Source: Mycoplasma sp. 1018B (GTDB lineage: Bacteria; Bacillota_I; Bacilli_A; Mycoplasmatales; Metamycoplasmataceae). From it: 64,000 nt of DNA. The stretch covers positions 62,001 to 126,000 of the forward strand of contig NZ_CP102084.1 of assembly GCF_024582675.1 (NCBI RefSeq), written 5' to 3'. A program made the position numbers and the translations under genes. The notes beneath the pieces are model-generated. The model saw only the letters and a program-made list of their open reading frames with translations, did no database searches and was not told where the DNA came from. Within the stretch, counting starts at the first letter, position 1, and every line of letters starts with the position of its first letter. Positions 31,456 through 44,141 of the stretch are shown here, one piece after another.

Positions 31456-32493
31456 ATGAATAATTTTATTGAACTTTTAAAAAATGCGCATGGCAATTTG
31501 TTAGATTGGGATGCTGACAAAGAAATTTTATTAGCTAAATTCTATTTAGTTTTAATTTCTGCACTTATTATTCTTGGATTACCAACGATAATTATTTTTA
31601 TTTTACCGATTTTTAAAAAAAATCAATTAAGCAAAAAAGCAACAGTTTTGTTATATGCTTTTTCAACTGGTTTTTTTATTTGTTTAGCTTTATTTGGGTT
31701 TTTAAGAGAAGCAATTGAAATAAGTAGTTCTAAAATTTTAGAACAAACTACATGACAAATTTATGGTTGAAATATTTTACTGGTTGGTATTGGATTGATA
31801 ATAGGTTTACTAATAGCTTTTGGACTAAGAGAATTAGTAAGAAAAATTAGTTCTTCACGTTTAATTAAAAATAATTCTCAAGCACAATTATTTATTCATT
31901 CTCATGATTTAGAACATGATAATGATGTACACACTCATACAATTCATGATTATGCACCTGATCATCACATTGATTTAAAAAATAAAAGTAAAAAAACAAC
32001 TTCAGCCCCTAAATTTTTAGCTTTGTTGCTATTATTAACTCATAGAATTCCTGCGGGATTATTAATTGGTTATAGCTTAACAAATTTTATAGATAATAGT
32101 ACTAAACAATTTGGTGCTTTAAATATTGCTTTTATTATAAGTTTTATACTTCATATCATTCCAGAAATTTTAATTTTTTATTATAGACAATTAGAAATGG
32201 GCATAAAAAAATGAAGAGCGGCATGAATAACTTTAGCTTCAATTTTAATATTTATTCCTTTGATGTTAATCGGAATATATTTTGGATCTTTTATTAATTC
32301 TTCACCTAAAATTATTGCTTTAATGCAAGCAATTGTAGCTGGAATTTTTCTTTTTACTGCAATAGTAGAATTTGTGCCTGAATTTTATCATTCTCATCAT
32401 GATAAGAAAATTTTTAAAATGGTTATTTTTGTATTTTTACTTGGCATAGTTTTATGTGCAATTATTTTGTCTTTTCATACTCACGGAATTTAA
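31456..32493 (+). CDS. ZIP-family divalent metal transporter
   Basis: A 345-residue membrane protein with about eight helices. A His-rich cytoplasmic loop (IHSHDLEHDNDVHTHTIHDY, about residues 150-170) is typical of metal transport. Helix 4 has LTHRIPAGLLIG, a variant of the HNFPEG metal site, helix 5 has LHIIPEI, and a late helix has AIVEFVPEF. ZIP proteins take up zinc, iron or manganese; the metal cannot be told from sequence. One TGG Trp codon occurs near the start beside TGA ones. Confidence 0.8.
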
Positions 32494-32506
32494 AAATATT
32501 TTTAAA

Positions 32507-32540
32507 TTAAAAAAGCAGATTATTGAATCTGCTTTTTTAA
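32507..32540. terminator. Bidirectional terminator between the ZIP gene and dnaK
   Basis: A 15-bp stem (arms TTAAAAAAGCAGATT and AATCTGCTTTTTTAA) with a 4-nt loop, directly before the dnaK stop on the minus strand. Confidence 0.85.
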
Positions 32541-34349
<1,809 letters not shown>

Positions 34350-34391
34350 TTATTTTTATTTTTACAAAGATTGTTTTTGTTGTGTGAAATT

Positions 34392-34402
34392 ATTTTAGCA
34401 TA
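34392..34402 (-). promoter_or_regulatory. dnaK: Extended -10 promoter of dnaK
   Basis: Minus-strand TATGCTAAAAT, the same 11-mer as before the Cys-rich gene. It lies just downstream of the CIRCE-like element. Confidence 0.5.
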
Positions 34403-34405
34403 TTT

Positions 34406-34432
34406 TTAGCAGTAATAAGTAAAAAGTGCTAA
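34406..34432 (-). promoter_or_regulatory. dnaK: CIRCE-like HrcA operator
   Basis: TTAGCAGTA, nine bases, AAGTGCTAA. The consensus is TTAGCACTC-N9-GAGTGCTAA, so the outer TTAGCA/TGCTAA positions and the 9-bp spacing are kept while the inner bases of the arms have drifted. It overlaps the -35/spacer region of dnaK. Confidence 0.75.
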
Positions 34433-34580
34433 AAATTTTAAAAATATTTATTAAATATAATTATTCAGTAAATTATTAGTAGAACACAAAATCTAAAAAC
34501 CTAATAAATTAATGCTTTGTTTTTAATTGTGAATATTTTAAAGTAAATAAAAAACACTAATATATTAATAAATAAAATAG

Positions 34581-34614
34581 AAAATATGAAAAAATTTAGA
34601 TTTTTTCATATTTT
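34581..34614. terminator. Orphan 15-bp terminator-like hairpin
   Basis: AAAATATGAAAAAAT and ATTTTTTCATATTTT pair perfectly with a 4-nt loop. No gene on either strand ends next to it. Confidence 0.4.
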
Positions 34615-34668
34615 AAACTAAAATACTATCGCCTTATTTATCTTATTTATATTTATTAAATAAAAAAA

Positions 34669-34674
34669 TATAAT
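34669..34674 (+). promoter_or_regulatory. -10 box of the protease-lipoprotein operon
   Basis: TATAAT ends exactly 6 nt before ATG 34681, predicting a leaderless transcript. Confidence 0.55.
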
Positions 34675-34680
34675 TTAAGT

Positions 34681-36687
34681 ATGAAAAAAAACAGATTAAA
34701 AATACTATTAAAATTATTAACTCCTACAATTTCATTTATACCTTTAGCAACTTTTTTATCAGTTAAAACTAATTATAATAATTTTTATCCGCCAATTTAT
34801 AAAAGTCAGTTAGAAAAAAATATTTATATAAAAGAAATAAATTTTCTAGAGAATTCTGGTTCTGAAAAAATACTTGATAAAGCGGTTAAAATAAACACAG
34901 CTTTAATCGAACTTAAAGAATCAAATTATGTTGATTTATTAATGCTTTCAGTAAACATAAATGATTGATTAGCAAGAATACAAAATAGAAATAATTCAAT
35001 AATTCGAGATTGAAAATATATGTTGTGAAACAAAAAAATAGATAAGTTCAAATTTGATCCATTTTTATCATCTAGTCGAATTTGAATGGAAACTAAAGAA
35101 TATTTTACAATTGAAGACATTGACATTTTAAATCAAATTGCTAGAGATAGTAGTGTTAAAAATATAACACTTTTAAGCAATCCTAAATATAACCCTAATT
35201 TTAAATATGTTTCTTCTAGTGAAAACAAATATAAAAATGATATTACTATAGATATCAATGCATTAGAGAAGCATTTAAAAGCTATTAATGTTTATAATTA
35301 TATTCAATCGAATAAGTATATAAATAATAATAATAATAATAATAATGAACTTATTAAAAATCCAAAAATAGGAATAATTGAACATTTAGCTAAAGTTGAT
35401 GAAAACCATCCTGGTTTTTCATCAAATAAAATAAAGCAGATAGAAATAAATATTAATGATTATCCTAAAATATTTAATTATGATATTCCTGAAGAAAATA
35501 GTATTCATGCATCAAATGTAGCATCAATAATAGGAAGTAAATATGGAATAGACGCTAACAGTGAATTATTAATAGCACCATTTATATCTAGTGTGGATTT
35601 TAAATTTTTAAAAAAAGATCCGCATGAATATTATAAAGCAATTTACTTTAATATATTATTTAAGAGTTGAGTAAAAGCAATTGATTTTTTTGTTTCTAAA
35701 GGAATATCAGCAATAAATCATAGTTATAGTTTGTTTGGAATAAGTGGAGAAAATATATTAACAGAATATTTAAGAAACACATCGTTAAATAATTCAGTAT
35801 TGCATATATTTTCTTCTGGGAATGATGGAATTTGAGGAAATATAAATGATTGAAAATTAGAGCAAAATTCATTAATAGTTGGTTCTAGTAAAATATATGA
35901 AAGTGGTAAATGACATGTTAGTTCATTTAGCACTTTTACAAGTGAAAATTATAATGAAAATTCACATGCCCCATTAATTGTTGCTCCCGGAGAAAATATA
36001 ATATTATTCAATCATGATAGTGGAACTAGTTATTCAACTCCTTTAATAACAGGTTTGTATAGTTTATTTTTAAGAAGATGAGAATTAAAAAATATAGACA
36101 AAAGAGATTATAGATCTTTATTTAAATCAATTTTAACAACTGCGGCAAGTCAAAAAGATAATATAGGTAACAAAATATATAAATCTAACGGCTTAGAATT
36201 AAGAACTGGCGCAGGCATGCCTAATTTTGAAAAAATGATAGAAATATTAGAAAAAAAACAATTTGAGATTTTAGATGGTGATTTTAAAAGTAATAATGAA
36301 AAGATAAAAAGTAACAAGAAAATCTTTTTAAAAAAGGGACAAAGTATAAAAATAACTTTAGCATTTGATAGAATGTATCCTATACGTCATTATAATTGAC
36401 ATTATGATGACAGTGAATATCAAGAATTTAGAACTTTTTCACTTCCGGACGAAAGCGGAGTTAAAAATAGTCATTCTTTAATTTTAAAAAGAGTTGATAA
36501 AAAAGGTAACGAAAAAATTGAAAAATCTATTTATGATGAAAATTCCAATATTTTAACTTTTACATATGTTAATAATGAAGAAGACGCTGAGTTTTTTTAT
36601 GAAATAGATACACTTTTGCCTAGTAAAGATTTAACAACTTCTGATTTTCAAAAATTTATAGTAAGTTATTTGGTGGATTATGAATAG
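34681..36687 (+). CDS. Subtilisin-like (S8) serine protease, surface exported
   Basis: A 668-residue protein with an N-terminal signal or anchor helix (about 8-28) and no lipobox. His is in IHASNVASIIG, the oxyanion Asn in SSGNDG and the nucleophile Ser in SGTSYSTPLITG. Where subtilisins have catalytic Asp (VAVIDTG) this has IGIIEHL, a Glu. An (AAT)8 run codes for eight Asn near residue 215-222. The C-terminal ~190 residues are a separate beta-type domain. It is followed, with an 8-nt overlap, by a lipoprotein gene. It is not the DUF31-type MIP protease of the MIB-MIP system. Confidence 0.75.
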
Positions 36688-37939
36688 AAAAAAATTAATT
36701 TATTTTGGGTTTTTAAGTTGGGCACTACCTATAACTTTTATTTCAGTTGCTTGCCAACATGAAAATTTTGATAAAAAAAATGTTTCAAAAATAAATGAGA
36801 ATAAATTACTACATTATTCACGTGATGAATATTCTTCACCGCCGTTTAATATTTATATTGAAAATTTTAATATTGAACAAAATAATAAAGAAAATATAAG
36901 AATTTTTGAGTTAATTGATTTTGAAAATAAAATAAATGATGATATTTTGGATAAAGAAAATTCTTTATTTATAAAATATTTAAGTGAAAATAACAAATTA
37001 AAATCATATATTGGTAAGGTAGATAGATATGAATACGATTTAATAGAAATTATTTTAAAAAGTAATGTTAATTCTAATCAATTAATTAGTAAAGTGTTAT
37101 ATACTCCTGTTGGAAATAATATGAAAATTGATATTAAAATAAATGAGTTAGAAAATAACGCTAATTTCTCATACAAACGTTTTTGACTTTTTGTGCCTAA
37201 ATTATGAAACATAAATGTTGATAGTATTAAATTAGAAAAAAATAGATATAAAACGTTTAACGAAATTCCTGAAACTAATAATGATTTAATATGAAAAAAT
37301 AATTCTAATTTTGATTATAAAGCTATTTTCGATTTTTGAAATTTACCTTGAAATAAAAATAACTTAAGTTTTAAAATAGAAAATACAACTAATGAAAAAA
37401 TTAAAAGTTTTACCACTCCCACTTTTCGCACTCAAAATTTTAATGACACAGAATATCAATCAATGGAAAAAAAATTAAATGAAGGCTTATTAATAAATAG
37501 ATATGAAATAAATGAACATATTGAATCAATAAATAAGTATTATTGAACAAATAATGAAACACTCATTCCTTGATATGAAGAATTTAAAAACTATCTAACA
37601 AACAATTCTAAACCAGTAGATGCTTTATTGGCAATAAGATTAAATGAAGAAAAAGAATATGGTATTCATTCAATAGAAATTAATAAAACTACTAAAGAAA
37701 TCATTATTAATAAAATCATAGTAAATGTAGATAGAATCTATAGAGGTGGATTTATACAAAATGATGAGTATCGTTATCCTTATAGCGCAATTAAATATTT
37801 TTTACTAACTGATATACATATACATGATATTAGAAACTATAAAATTATTAAAAAAGATTTTAATTATTATTTTTTAGAAAATGAGAAAGAAATTATATGA
37901 TCTCCATATCATTTAAATACTAAAATTATTATAAAATAA
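36680..37939 (+). CDS. Lipoprotein partner of the S8 protease, unknown function
   Basis: A 419-residue lipoprotein with signal peptide and lipobox at Cys 25 (ISVAC). The mature part is Asn/Lys-rich with many Trp codons as TGA; one TGG lies in the signal. No family is recognised. Its start overlaps the protease stop, and the operon ends at a strong terminator just after it, so it may be the substrate-presenting or anchoring partner of the protease. This is inference from gene order. Confidence 0.65.
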
Positions 37940-37943
37940 ATTG

Positions 37944-37980
37944 TTAAAAATGCTTTGTATTAGAAACAAAGCATTTTTAA
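37944..37980. terminator. Bidirectional terminator between the lipoprotein gene and fmt
   Basis: TTAAAAATGCTTTGT and ACAAAGCATTTTTAA form a 15-bp perfect stem with a 7-nt loop. Confidence 0.85.
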
Positions 37981-37986
37981 ATTTTA

Positions 37987-38829
37987 TTAATGTAAAATAA
38001 CTCTTTTTTTACTTTCGAATTGATAATCAATTATGTATAGCGGACCATCCGTAAATTCAATTGATCAAGCATTTTTTATTTTAGTATTTAAAACAGCATT
38101 AAAAATTTTTACTCTTTTATTATCTATAAATATATAAGCCCCAGGATTAGAAGAAAAAGCTTTAATAATGTTAAGTGCCTTTTCTCTTGAATAGGTTAAT
38201 TTTAATTCACCATCTTTTTTATTCAATTTAGGTGATAATGTAACAAGAGAATTATCTTGTTTTATTCTAGTTAATTTATTATTATCTAAGTTTTTAACTC
38301 ACTCTACTATTTTATTTGCAGTAAGTTTACTTAATTTAGTAAATAAAGTATCACTTGTGTCTAATTCATCTATTTTATAAGTTAAAGTAGCAAAAATATC
38401 TCCAGCATCCATATCTTTAATCATTTCCATTAAACTAATACCAGTTTCCTTATCACCGTTTAAAAGTGAATATTGAATAGGAGCTGCACCACGATATTTA
38501 GGTAAAAGTGAACCATGTACATTTAAATTTAATTTTTTAGCAATATTTAAAATATTAGTAGGTATGTATTGTCCAAATGCAGCTGTAATTAAATAATCAT
38601 AATCAAGTTTTTCTAATTCTTCTTTAATATGAGATATTTTTTCTGGTTGAAAGCATTTAATATTATATTTTTTAGCTAATTTTTTAGTGGGAGTTTCTTC
38701 TTTTTCACCATGGCGATTAATTAAACGATCTGGTTGAGAAACAATTGCTACTACATTAAAATTTTTAATTAATTCTTCAAAGATAGGAACGGCAAATTCA
38801 GGAGTTCCTGCTAACAAAATTTTTATCAT
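37987..38829 (-). CDS. fmt: Methionyl-tRNA formyltransferase
   Basis: A 280-residue enzyme that formylates initiator Met-tRNA with 10-formyl-THF. It has KILLAGTPEFAVPIFEEL at the N-terminus, the SQPDR element, and NVHGSLLPKYRGAAPIQ with the SLLP cofactor loop, then GISLMEMIKDMDAGDI. The C-terminal ~70 residues are a short tRNA-binding domain. One TGA-Trp lies at 38296-38298. It is divergent from mnmE. Confidence 0.95.
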
Positions 38830-38868
38830 AATAATATTATAAATATAAATTATCCTTACATTAAATAA

Positions 38869-38874
38869 TATAAT
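38869..38874 (+). promoter_or_regulatory. mnmE: -10 box of mnmE
   Basis: TATAAT ends 6 nt before the mnmE ATG, again a leaderless arrangement. Confidence 0.55.
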
Positions 38875-38880
38875 TAGATT

Positions 38881-40230
38881 ATGATTAATGACACAATAGC
38901 AGCTATAAGTTCAGGAGGCAAAATCAATCAAGCCATTTCTATCATAAGAGTTAGTGGTAATGACAGTGTTGAAATTGTCAAAAAAATTTTTACTGGCAAA
39001 GTAGGAAATAATCGTGAAATTACTTATGGTAATATAATCGATAATTTTAATGACAATTTCATAATTGACGAAGTTTTAATTGCTTGATTTATTGGTACAA
39101 ATACTTTCACAGGAGAAAACACTGTAGAAATTAATTGTCATGGTGGAATTATTATTACCAACAAAATTTTAGAATTAATTTTAGCTAATGGTGCAAGATT
39201 AGCTCAACCAGGAGAATTTAGTAGAAGAGCTTTTTTGAATGGTAAAATGGATTTGATTAAAGCTGAAGCAATTAATGATTTAATTCATGCAAAAACATTA
39301 AAACAAACAGAATTAGCAATCAAAAAATTTGATGGAAAAACTTCTTTGTTAATTCAAAATTTAATTAATAAATTAGTTTATTTAATTGGCGCAATAGAAG
39401 TTAATATTGATTATCCTGAATATGATGATGTTGAAAACGCATTAGGAGATAACTTAAAAAGTAATTTATATGATTTTAAAAAACAATTAGAAAAAATTAT
39501 TCAAGCTAGTCAAAATAGTAGAATGATTTTTGAAGGTATAAAAGTGGCAATTTTAGGAAAACCTAATGTTGGTAAATCTTCAATTCTAAATTGTTTACTA
39601 GGTCAAGAAAGAGCTATAGTCACAGATGAGGCAGGAACTACCAGAGATATTATCGAAGCAAGTTATCAAATTAATGGTGTTTTGTTTAAATTAATTGACA
39701 CTGCAGGATTAAGAAAAACTACCGGTAAAATTGAAAATATAGGTATTGATAAAACATTTGAAACTATTAAAGAAGCAGATTTGATACTGCATGTTTTAGA
39801 CCCGACACAATCTTTTAATGAATTTGATAATAAAATAGAACATTTAGCTCAAAAACATAACAAAAAACTTCTTAAAATAATAAATAAAAAAGATCTAATG
39901 TGTAATTTTGATAATAATTTTGAAGCTATTTATATTAGTGCTTTAAATAATGATATAGAAGCTTTAGAAAATAAATTAAGCAATTTATATAATTTAGAAT
40001 CATTGTACGATAATGATTTATATGTTAATAATACAAGACAATTAGCATTAATATATCAAGCTTATAAGAATATTTTAGAAGCTTTAAAAACTTTAGAAAA
40101 TAATTTAGATTCTGATTTAGTGATTATTGATTTAAGAAGAGCTTGAACTAATTTAGCAGATATAACTGGAAGAGCGGATAATGAAAATTTATTAGATGAA
40201 ATGTTTAAAAATTTTTGTTTAGGCAAATAA
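38881..40230 (+). CDS. mnmE: tRNA uridine-5-carboxymethylaminomethyl modification GTPase
   Basis: A 449-residue GTPase. The N-terminal folate-type domain has [21 protein letters not shown] and [22 protein letters not shown]. The G domain has [15 protein letters not shown] and NKKD, with the G2 motif in AGTTRDI. The C-terminus is FCLGK, with the catalytic Cys of the FCIGK tail. With MnmG it modifies wobble U34. The next gene starts 12 nt later. Confidence 0.97.
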
Positions 40231-40241
40231 GAAAGGAAAGA

Positions 40242-41012
40242 ATGGGAATTAAATATGTTGATGCTCATACGCATCCGATAAAAGAATATTATCAAAATAA
40301 TTTTGATGTAATTGAAAAAGCTAAAAATAAAGGTGTAGGAGTTATGCTTGTAACTGGATGTTCTTTAAAAGAAAATGAGGAAGTCAAAAAAATTTGTCAA
40401 AAGTATGATTATACCTTTGCAGTTATAGGTGTGCATCCTACTGAAGTTACTGGTAAAAACGATGCTCTTGAATTAGAAAAACAATTAGACAATAATATTG
40501 TAGCAATTGGAGAAATTGGATTGGATTATCATTGAGATATTCCTAAAGCAATTCAAAAAGAATCATTTATTGCTCAAATAGAATTAGCTAAAAAATATAA
40601 TTTACCAGTAGTTATTCATATGCGTGATGCTTATGAAGATTTATATGAAATAATAAAAGAATATCCAGATGTTAAATTTATGATTCATACTTACAGTGGG
40701 AATTTAGAATGAGCTAAAAAATTTTACAATTTAGGTTGTTATTTTAGTTTTAGTGGTGTGATAACTTATAAAAATAATCAAGATAGTTTAGATGTTTTGA
40801 ATTGATTACCAGTTGAAAGAATTCTAACAGAAACAGACGCTCCTTATTTAAGTCCAGCACAAAAAAGAGGTCAAATGAATTATTCAAATTACGTTATTTA
40901 TATTACAACTTATATTGCTGGTATTAAACAAATGCCAGTAGAAAAATTTGCAGATCAAATTGTAAAAAATGCTAAGGAATTATTTAATTTAAATGTTTCT
41001 AGAAAAAAATAA
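40242..41012 (+). CDS. tatD: TatD-family metal-dependent DNase
   Basis: A 256-residue TIM-barrel hydrolase. YVDAHTHP binds metal at the start, IGVHPTEV and AIGEIGLDYHW carry more ligands, VVIHMRDAYED and MIHTYSG follow, and LTETDAPYLSP near the end holds the last Asp. AGAAAGGAAAG precedes ATG 40242, so I chose it over an in-frame ATG at 40215. It overlaps ksgA by 20 nt. Confidence 0.94.
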
Positions 41013-41784
41013 TATACAGGCAAAGAAAAAATTTGGGCAAAATTTTTTAATCGATAAAAAAATTATTCAAAGAATTATTGATCTAGTAGAAAGTAAAAAT
41101 AAAAAAATTTTAGAAATTGGTCCTGGATTAGGAGCATTAAGTAAATTTTTGGTAAAAGAATGCACAGAATTTAAAGCTTTGGAAATTGATAATCAAATGA
41201 TTGATTATTTATTAAAAAATCAAATTCTTCAAGAAAAACACTTGATTAAAGGAGATTTTTTAAAAATAGATTTAACCCCATTTAATGATTATGAAATTGT
41301 AGGTAATATTCCTTACAATATAACTAGCGAAATTTTGCTTAAAATATTTGAATACAGACATTTATTTAAAAGAGCAATAATAATGATGCAAAAAGAAGTA
41401 GCTGATCGTTTAGTGGCTAAATACAACACAGTCAATTATTCTAAATTAACAATTACTGCTCAATACGTTGCAAATATTAAAAAACATTTTTTAATAAGTA
41501 AAAATGCATTTAATCCTTCTCCAAAAGTAGATTCAGCAATAGTAGAATTTAAATTTAAACAAATTAAAAATGATAATTATGAAACTTTAAAAGATTTTTT
41601 TAAACTTTGCTTTTTTGCTAGAAGAAAAAAATTAAATTATTCTTTGAAACAAAAATATAAAGAAAATACAATTCAAAAAGCTTTTCAAGAATTGAAACTA
41701 AATTCTAATGTAAGAATACAACAATTAGATTTAGATCTTATTTTAAAACTTTTTTCATTATTAGAAAAATATAAAGAGGACTAA
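40993..41784 (+). CDS. ksgA: 16S rRNA dimethyladenosine transferase
   Basis: A 263-residue methylase. It starts KKKFGQNFLID and has LEIGPGLGALSKFL (SAM motif), the catalytic NIPYNITSEIL and NPSPKVDSAIV. It dimethylates two adjacent adenines near the 3' end of 16S rRNA. The start lies inside the tatD end and the stop overlaps the next start as TAATG. Confidence 0.96.
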   Translation: MFLEKNNIQAKKKFGQNFLIDKKIIQRIIDLVESKNKKILEIGPGLGALSKFLVKECTEFKALEIDNQMIDYLLKNQILQEKHLIKGDFLKIDLTPFNDYEIVGNIPYNITSEILLKIFEYRHLFKRAIIMMQKEVADRLVAKYNTVNYSKLTITAQYVANIKKHFLISKNAFNPSPKVDSAIVEFKFKQIKNDNYETLKDFFKLCFFARRKKLNYSLKQKYKENTIQKAFQELKLNSNVRIQQLDLDLILKLFSLLEKYKED

Positions 41785-42200
41785 TGTATATTAATCACAT
41801 TTATGAATATGATTTTTATGAAATGCTAAATACTTATAAAAAAGCTAATTTTAAAGATAATAATTATAAAAAATTAATAACAACTAAAATTATTTTCTTT
41901 ATTATGCAAATAATTGTGGCGTTGATGTTTTTTGTTGCTCCACATATAGTAAATAAATTTGATCAAAGTTTAGATAATAATTCTAAATATGTAATTTTAA
42001 TTATTTTAACTTTTTTAGCCAGTTTGATTTTATTTTTGATTATTTGAACAACAATAAGTTTTATTTTAATGGTAGTTTCTTTAAAAACAGCCTTTAAAAA
42101 TGAAAAAACAGCTTTAAAAATTTATCGTTATCATTGCATAATGCAATTTAATTTTTCAGCTTTAAAACCAATTTCAAATAACAGAGGTAAAAATGAGTAA
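41784..42200 (+). CDS. Small two-TM membrane protein, unknown
   Basis: A 138-residue protein with TM helices at about 34-58 and 67-95. The N-terminus is charged and the tail after the second helix is basic. It is coupled by 1-8 nt overlaps to ksgA and gpsA. No family is recognised. Confidence 0.7.
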
Positions 42201-43188
42201 AATTACATTTATTGGTACAGGAGCTTTTGCTAGTGCCTTAGCTTCAGTTTTGGCTTATAATAATCACAATATAAAAATGTGAGGAATAAATCAAAGTGAA
42301 ATTGATGATATAAATAATGGAATGAATAAAAAATATTTTTTGAATAAAAAATTTAATAATGAAGGAAATATTTGAGCAACAAATGATTTAAAAAAAGCTT
42401 TAAAAAATAGTGAATTTTTGATTTTGGCTGTTCCTTCTGAAGCTTTTAACAATGTTATTCCGAAAATTAAAGAAATAATTAAAAAAAGAAAAATTAATAT
42501 TATAAATGTAGCAAAAGGTATTGATTCCAAAACTAGAAACTTTTATTCTCAAACACTAACTAATGAATTTGGAAAAAATTTAAAAAATTTTTGCACTTTA
42601 GTAGGACCTTCCTTTGCAATAGAAGTTTTTAATAATGAATTTACAATGGTTAATGTTGTAGGCAAGAAAAATAATTATTTAAAAAAGGTTAGTGCATTAT
42701 TTAATAATAATTATTTTTCAGTTGTAACTAATCAAGATGAAAATGGAGCACAATTATTTGCCTCACTAAAAAACGTTTATGCAATAGGTATGGGTATTTT
42801 AAGTAATATTAGTGATAGTAGAAATACTTTAGCCGCATTATTGACAGTTGCAATTAAAGAAATGTTTTTATTGAGAGAATTTCTTTTTGGAAAATCAAAA
42901 AAAGATATAGGTATAAATTTTGCTTCAATTGGAGATACTTTTTTAACTTGTACATCCGAAAAAAGTCGCAATTATTCTTTCGGTATTAAAATTTATCAAA
43001 AAGGTATACAACAAGCTTTAGAAGAAAATAAAACGACAGTTGAAGGTTATAGAAATGCTTTAATTTTTTATGATAAATTAAGAAATAAAAAAATTGATTT
43101 ACCATTTTTATTCAATATTTTCAAAATATTATTTGAAAACAAAAATGCTGATTTATTATTAGATTTTTTATCTAAAAAGAAAAATTAA
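42193..43188 (+). CDS. gpsA: Glycerol-3-phosphate dehydrogenase, NAD(P)+
   Basis: A 331-residue enzyme. The Rossmann start is KITFIGTGAFASALAS, then LAVPSEAF, NVAKGID and LVGPSFAIEV. The substrate site is in FASLKNVYAIGMGI, and SIGDTFLTCTSEKSRNYSFG is the C-terminal signature. It makes sn-glycerol 3-phosphate for lipids. It overlaps the preceding gene by 8 nt and ends at a strong terminator. Confidence 0.94.
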
Positions 43189-43231
43189 AAATTAGAATTT
43201 AATATTTCAGTAAATATTAAATTCTAATTTT
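43188..43231. terminator. Bidirectional terminator between gpsA and rpoE
   Basis: A 20-bp perfect stem with the 4-nt loop CAGT. It overlaps the last base of the gpsA stop and the rpoE stop on the other strand. Confidence 0.85.
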
Positions 43232-43490
43232 ATTTAAAACCTAATTTTATTGTTCAAAGTCCATCGACATTTCTAACAAAACGTGAATCAACGGTCAATA
43301 AACGATATAATTCTCCTACTTTATTAAATCTAATATTTTCATAAGTAGTTTCTTTTTCTTCTACTTCTAATTCTCATTTTGCTTTTAATTCTTTTTCAAC
43401 TACATTAAATATTTCTTCAAAAGTAACATATTCATAATTAGCACAATTAGTTTTAACAAATTCTAAAGTAATGTCTAACATTGTCTTCAT
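43230..43490 (-). CDS. rpoE: RNA polymerase delta subunit, short form (HARE-HTH only)
   Basis: An 86-residue protein. It matches the folded N-terminal domain of Firmicutes delta: MLDITLEFVK, YVTFEEIFNVVEKEL, NKVGELYRLLTVDSRFVRNVDGLWTIKLG. The acidic disordered C-terminal tail of B. subtilis delta is absent. Delta loosens RNA polymerase from nucleic acid and speeds recycling; without the tail the strength of that effect is unclear. GGGGT precedes the ATG. Two Trp are TGA. Confidence 0.8.
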
Positions 43491-43601
43491 TTTTACCCCA
43501 ATTCAAAATTGATTAATTTTATTTAATAATTATACGATAAATTTGCAAGCATTAATATATCTTAATTATAATATTAATAATAACGTTTATAAGGAATAAT
43601 T

Positions 43602-44141
43602 ATGTTAAATATTGTTTTATTTGAACCTGAAATATCACCGAATACAGGTAATATTATACGTACATGTTATGCGTTAGGGGCTAAATTGCATATTATCAAA
43701 CCAATTGGTTTTGATTTAGACCCAAAATTTTTATCAAGACCTGCTGCTGGAAGATTGTTAAGTGATATTCCGCATGAAATTCATTCATCTTATGAAGAAT
43801 TTAAAAAAATTTATGGTAAAAAAAGAATTTATTATTTAACTCGCTATGGTAAAAAAACATATTGTGATGTTGATTATAAAAACGAATTAAAAACAAAAAA
43901 AGAAATTTGAATAATGTTTGGCAAAGAATCTACAGGAATTGACAAAGAAATTTTAATTAAAAATTTATCTAACTGTTTGAGAATACCTATGATTTCAAAT
44001 ATGCGTTCTATTAATTTAGCAAATACTGTAGCAATTGTAGGTTATGAAATTATGAGACAATTAGATTTTAAGAATTTAAGTTTATATGAAGTACAAAAAG
44101 GGAAAGATTTTCTTAAAGAATATGTCAAACAAGATAAATAA
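43602..44141 (+). CDS. trmL: tRNA (cytidine/uridine-34 2'-O)-methyltransferase TrmL-like
   Basis: A 179-residue SPOUT enzyme of the YibK/TrmL type, with no extra domain. It starts NIVLFEPEISPNTGNIIRTC and has IIKPIGFDLDPKFLSRPAAG, MFGKESTGID, and IPMISNMRSINLANTVAIVGYE. The ribosome-binding site is AAGGA. It overlaps the next SPOUT gene by 20 nt. Confidence 0.88.

Noticed and set aside
34681-36687. MIP immunoglobulin protease of the MIB-MIP system
   Set aside because: MIP is a DUF31-type protease; this one has S8 subtilisin motifs and no MIB gene beside it.
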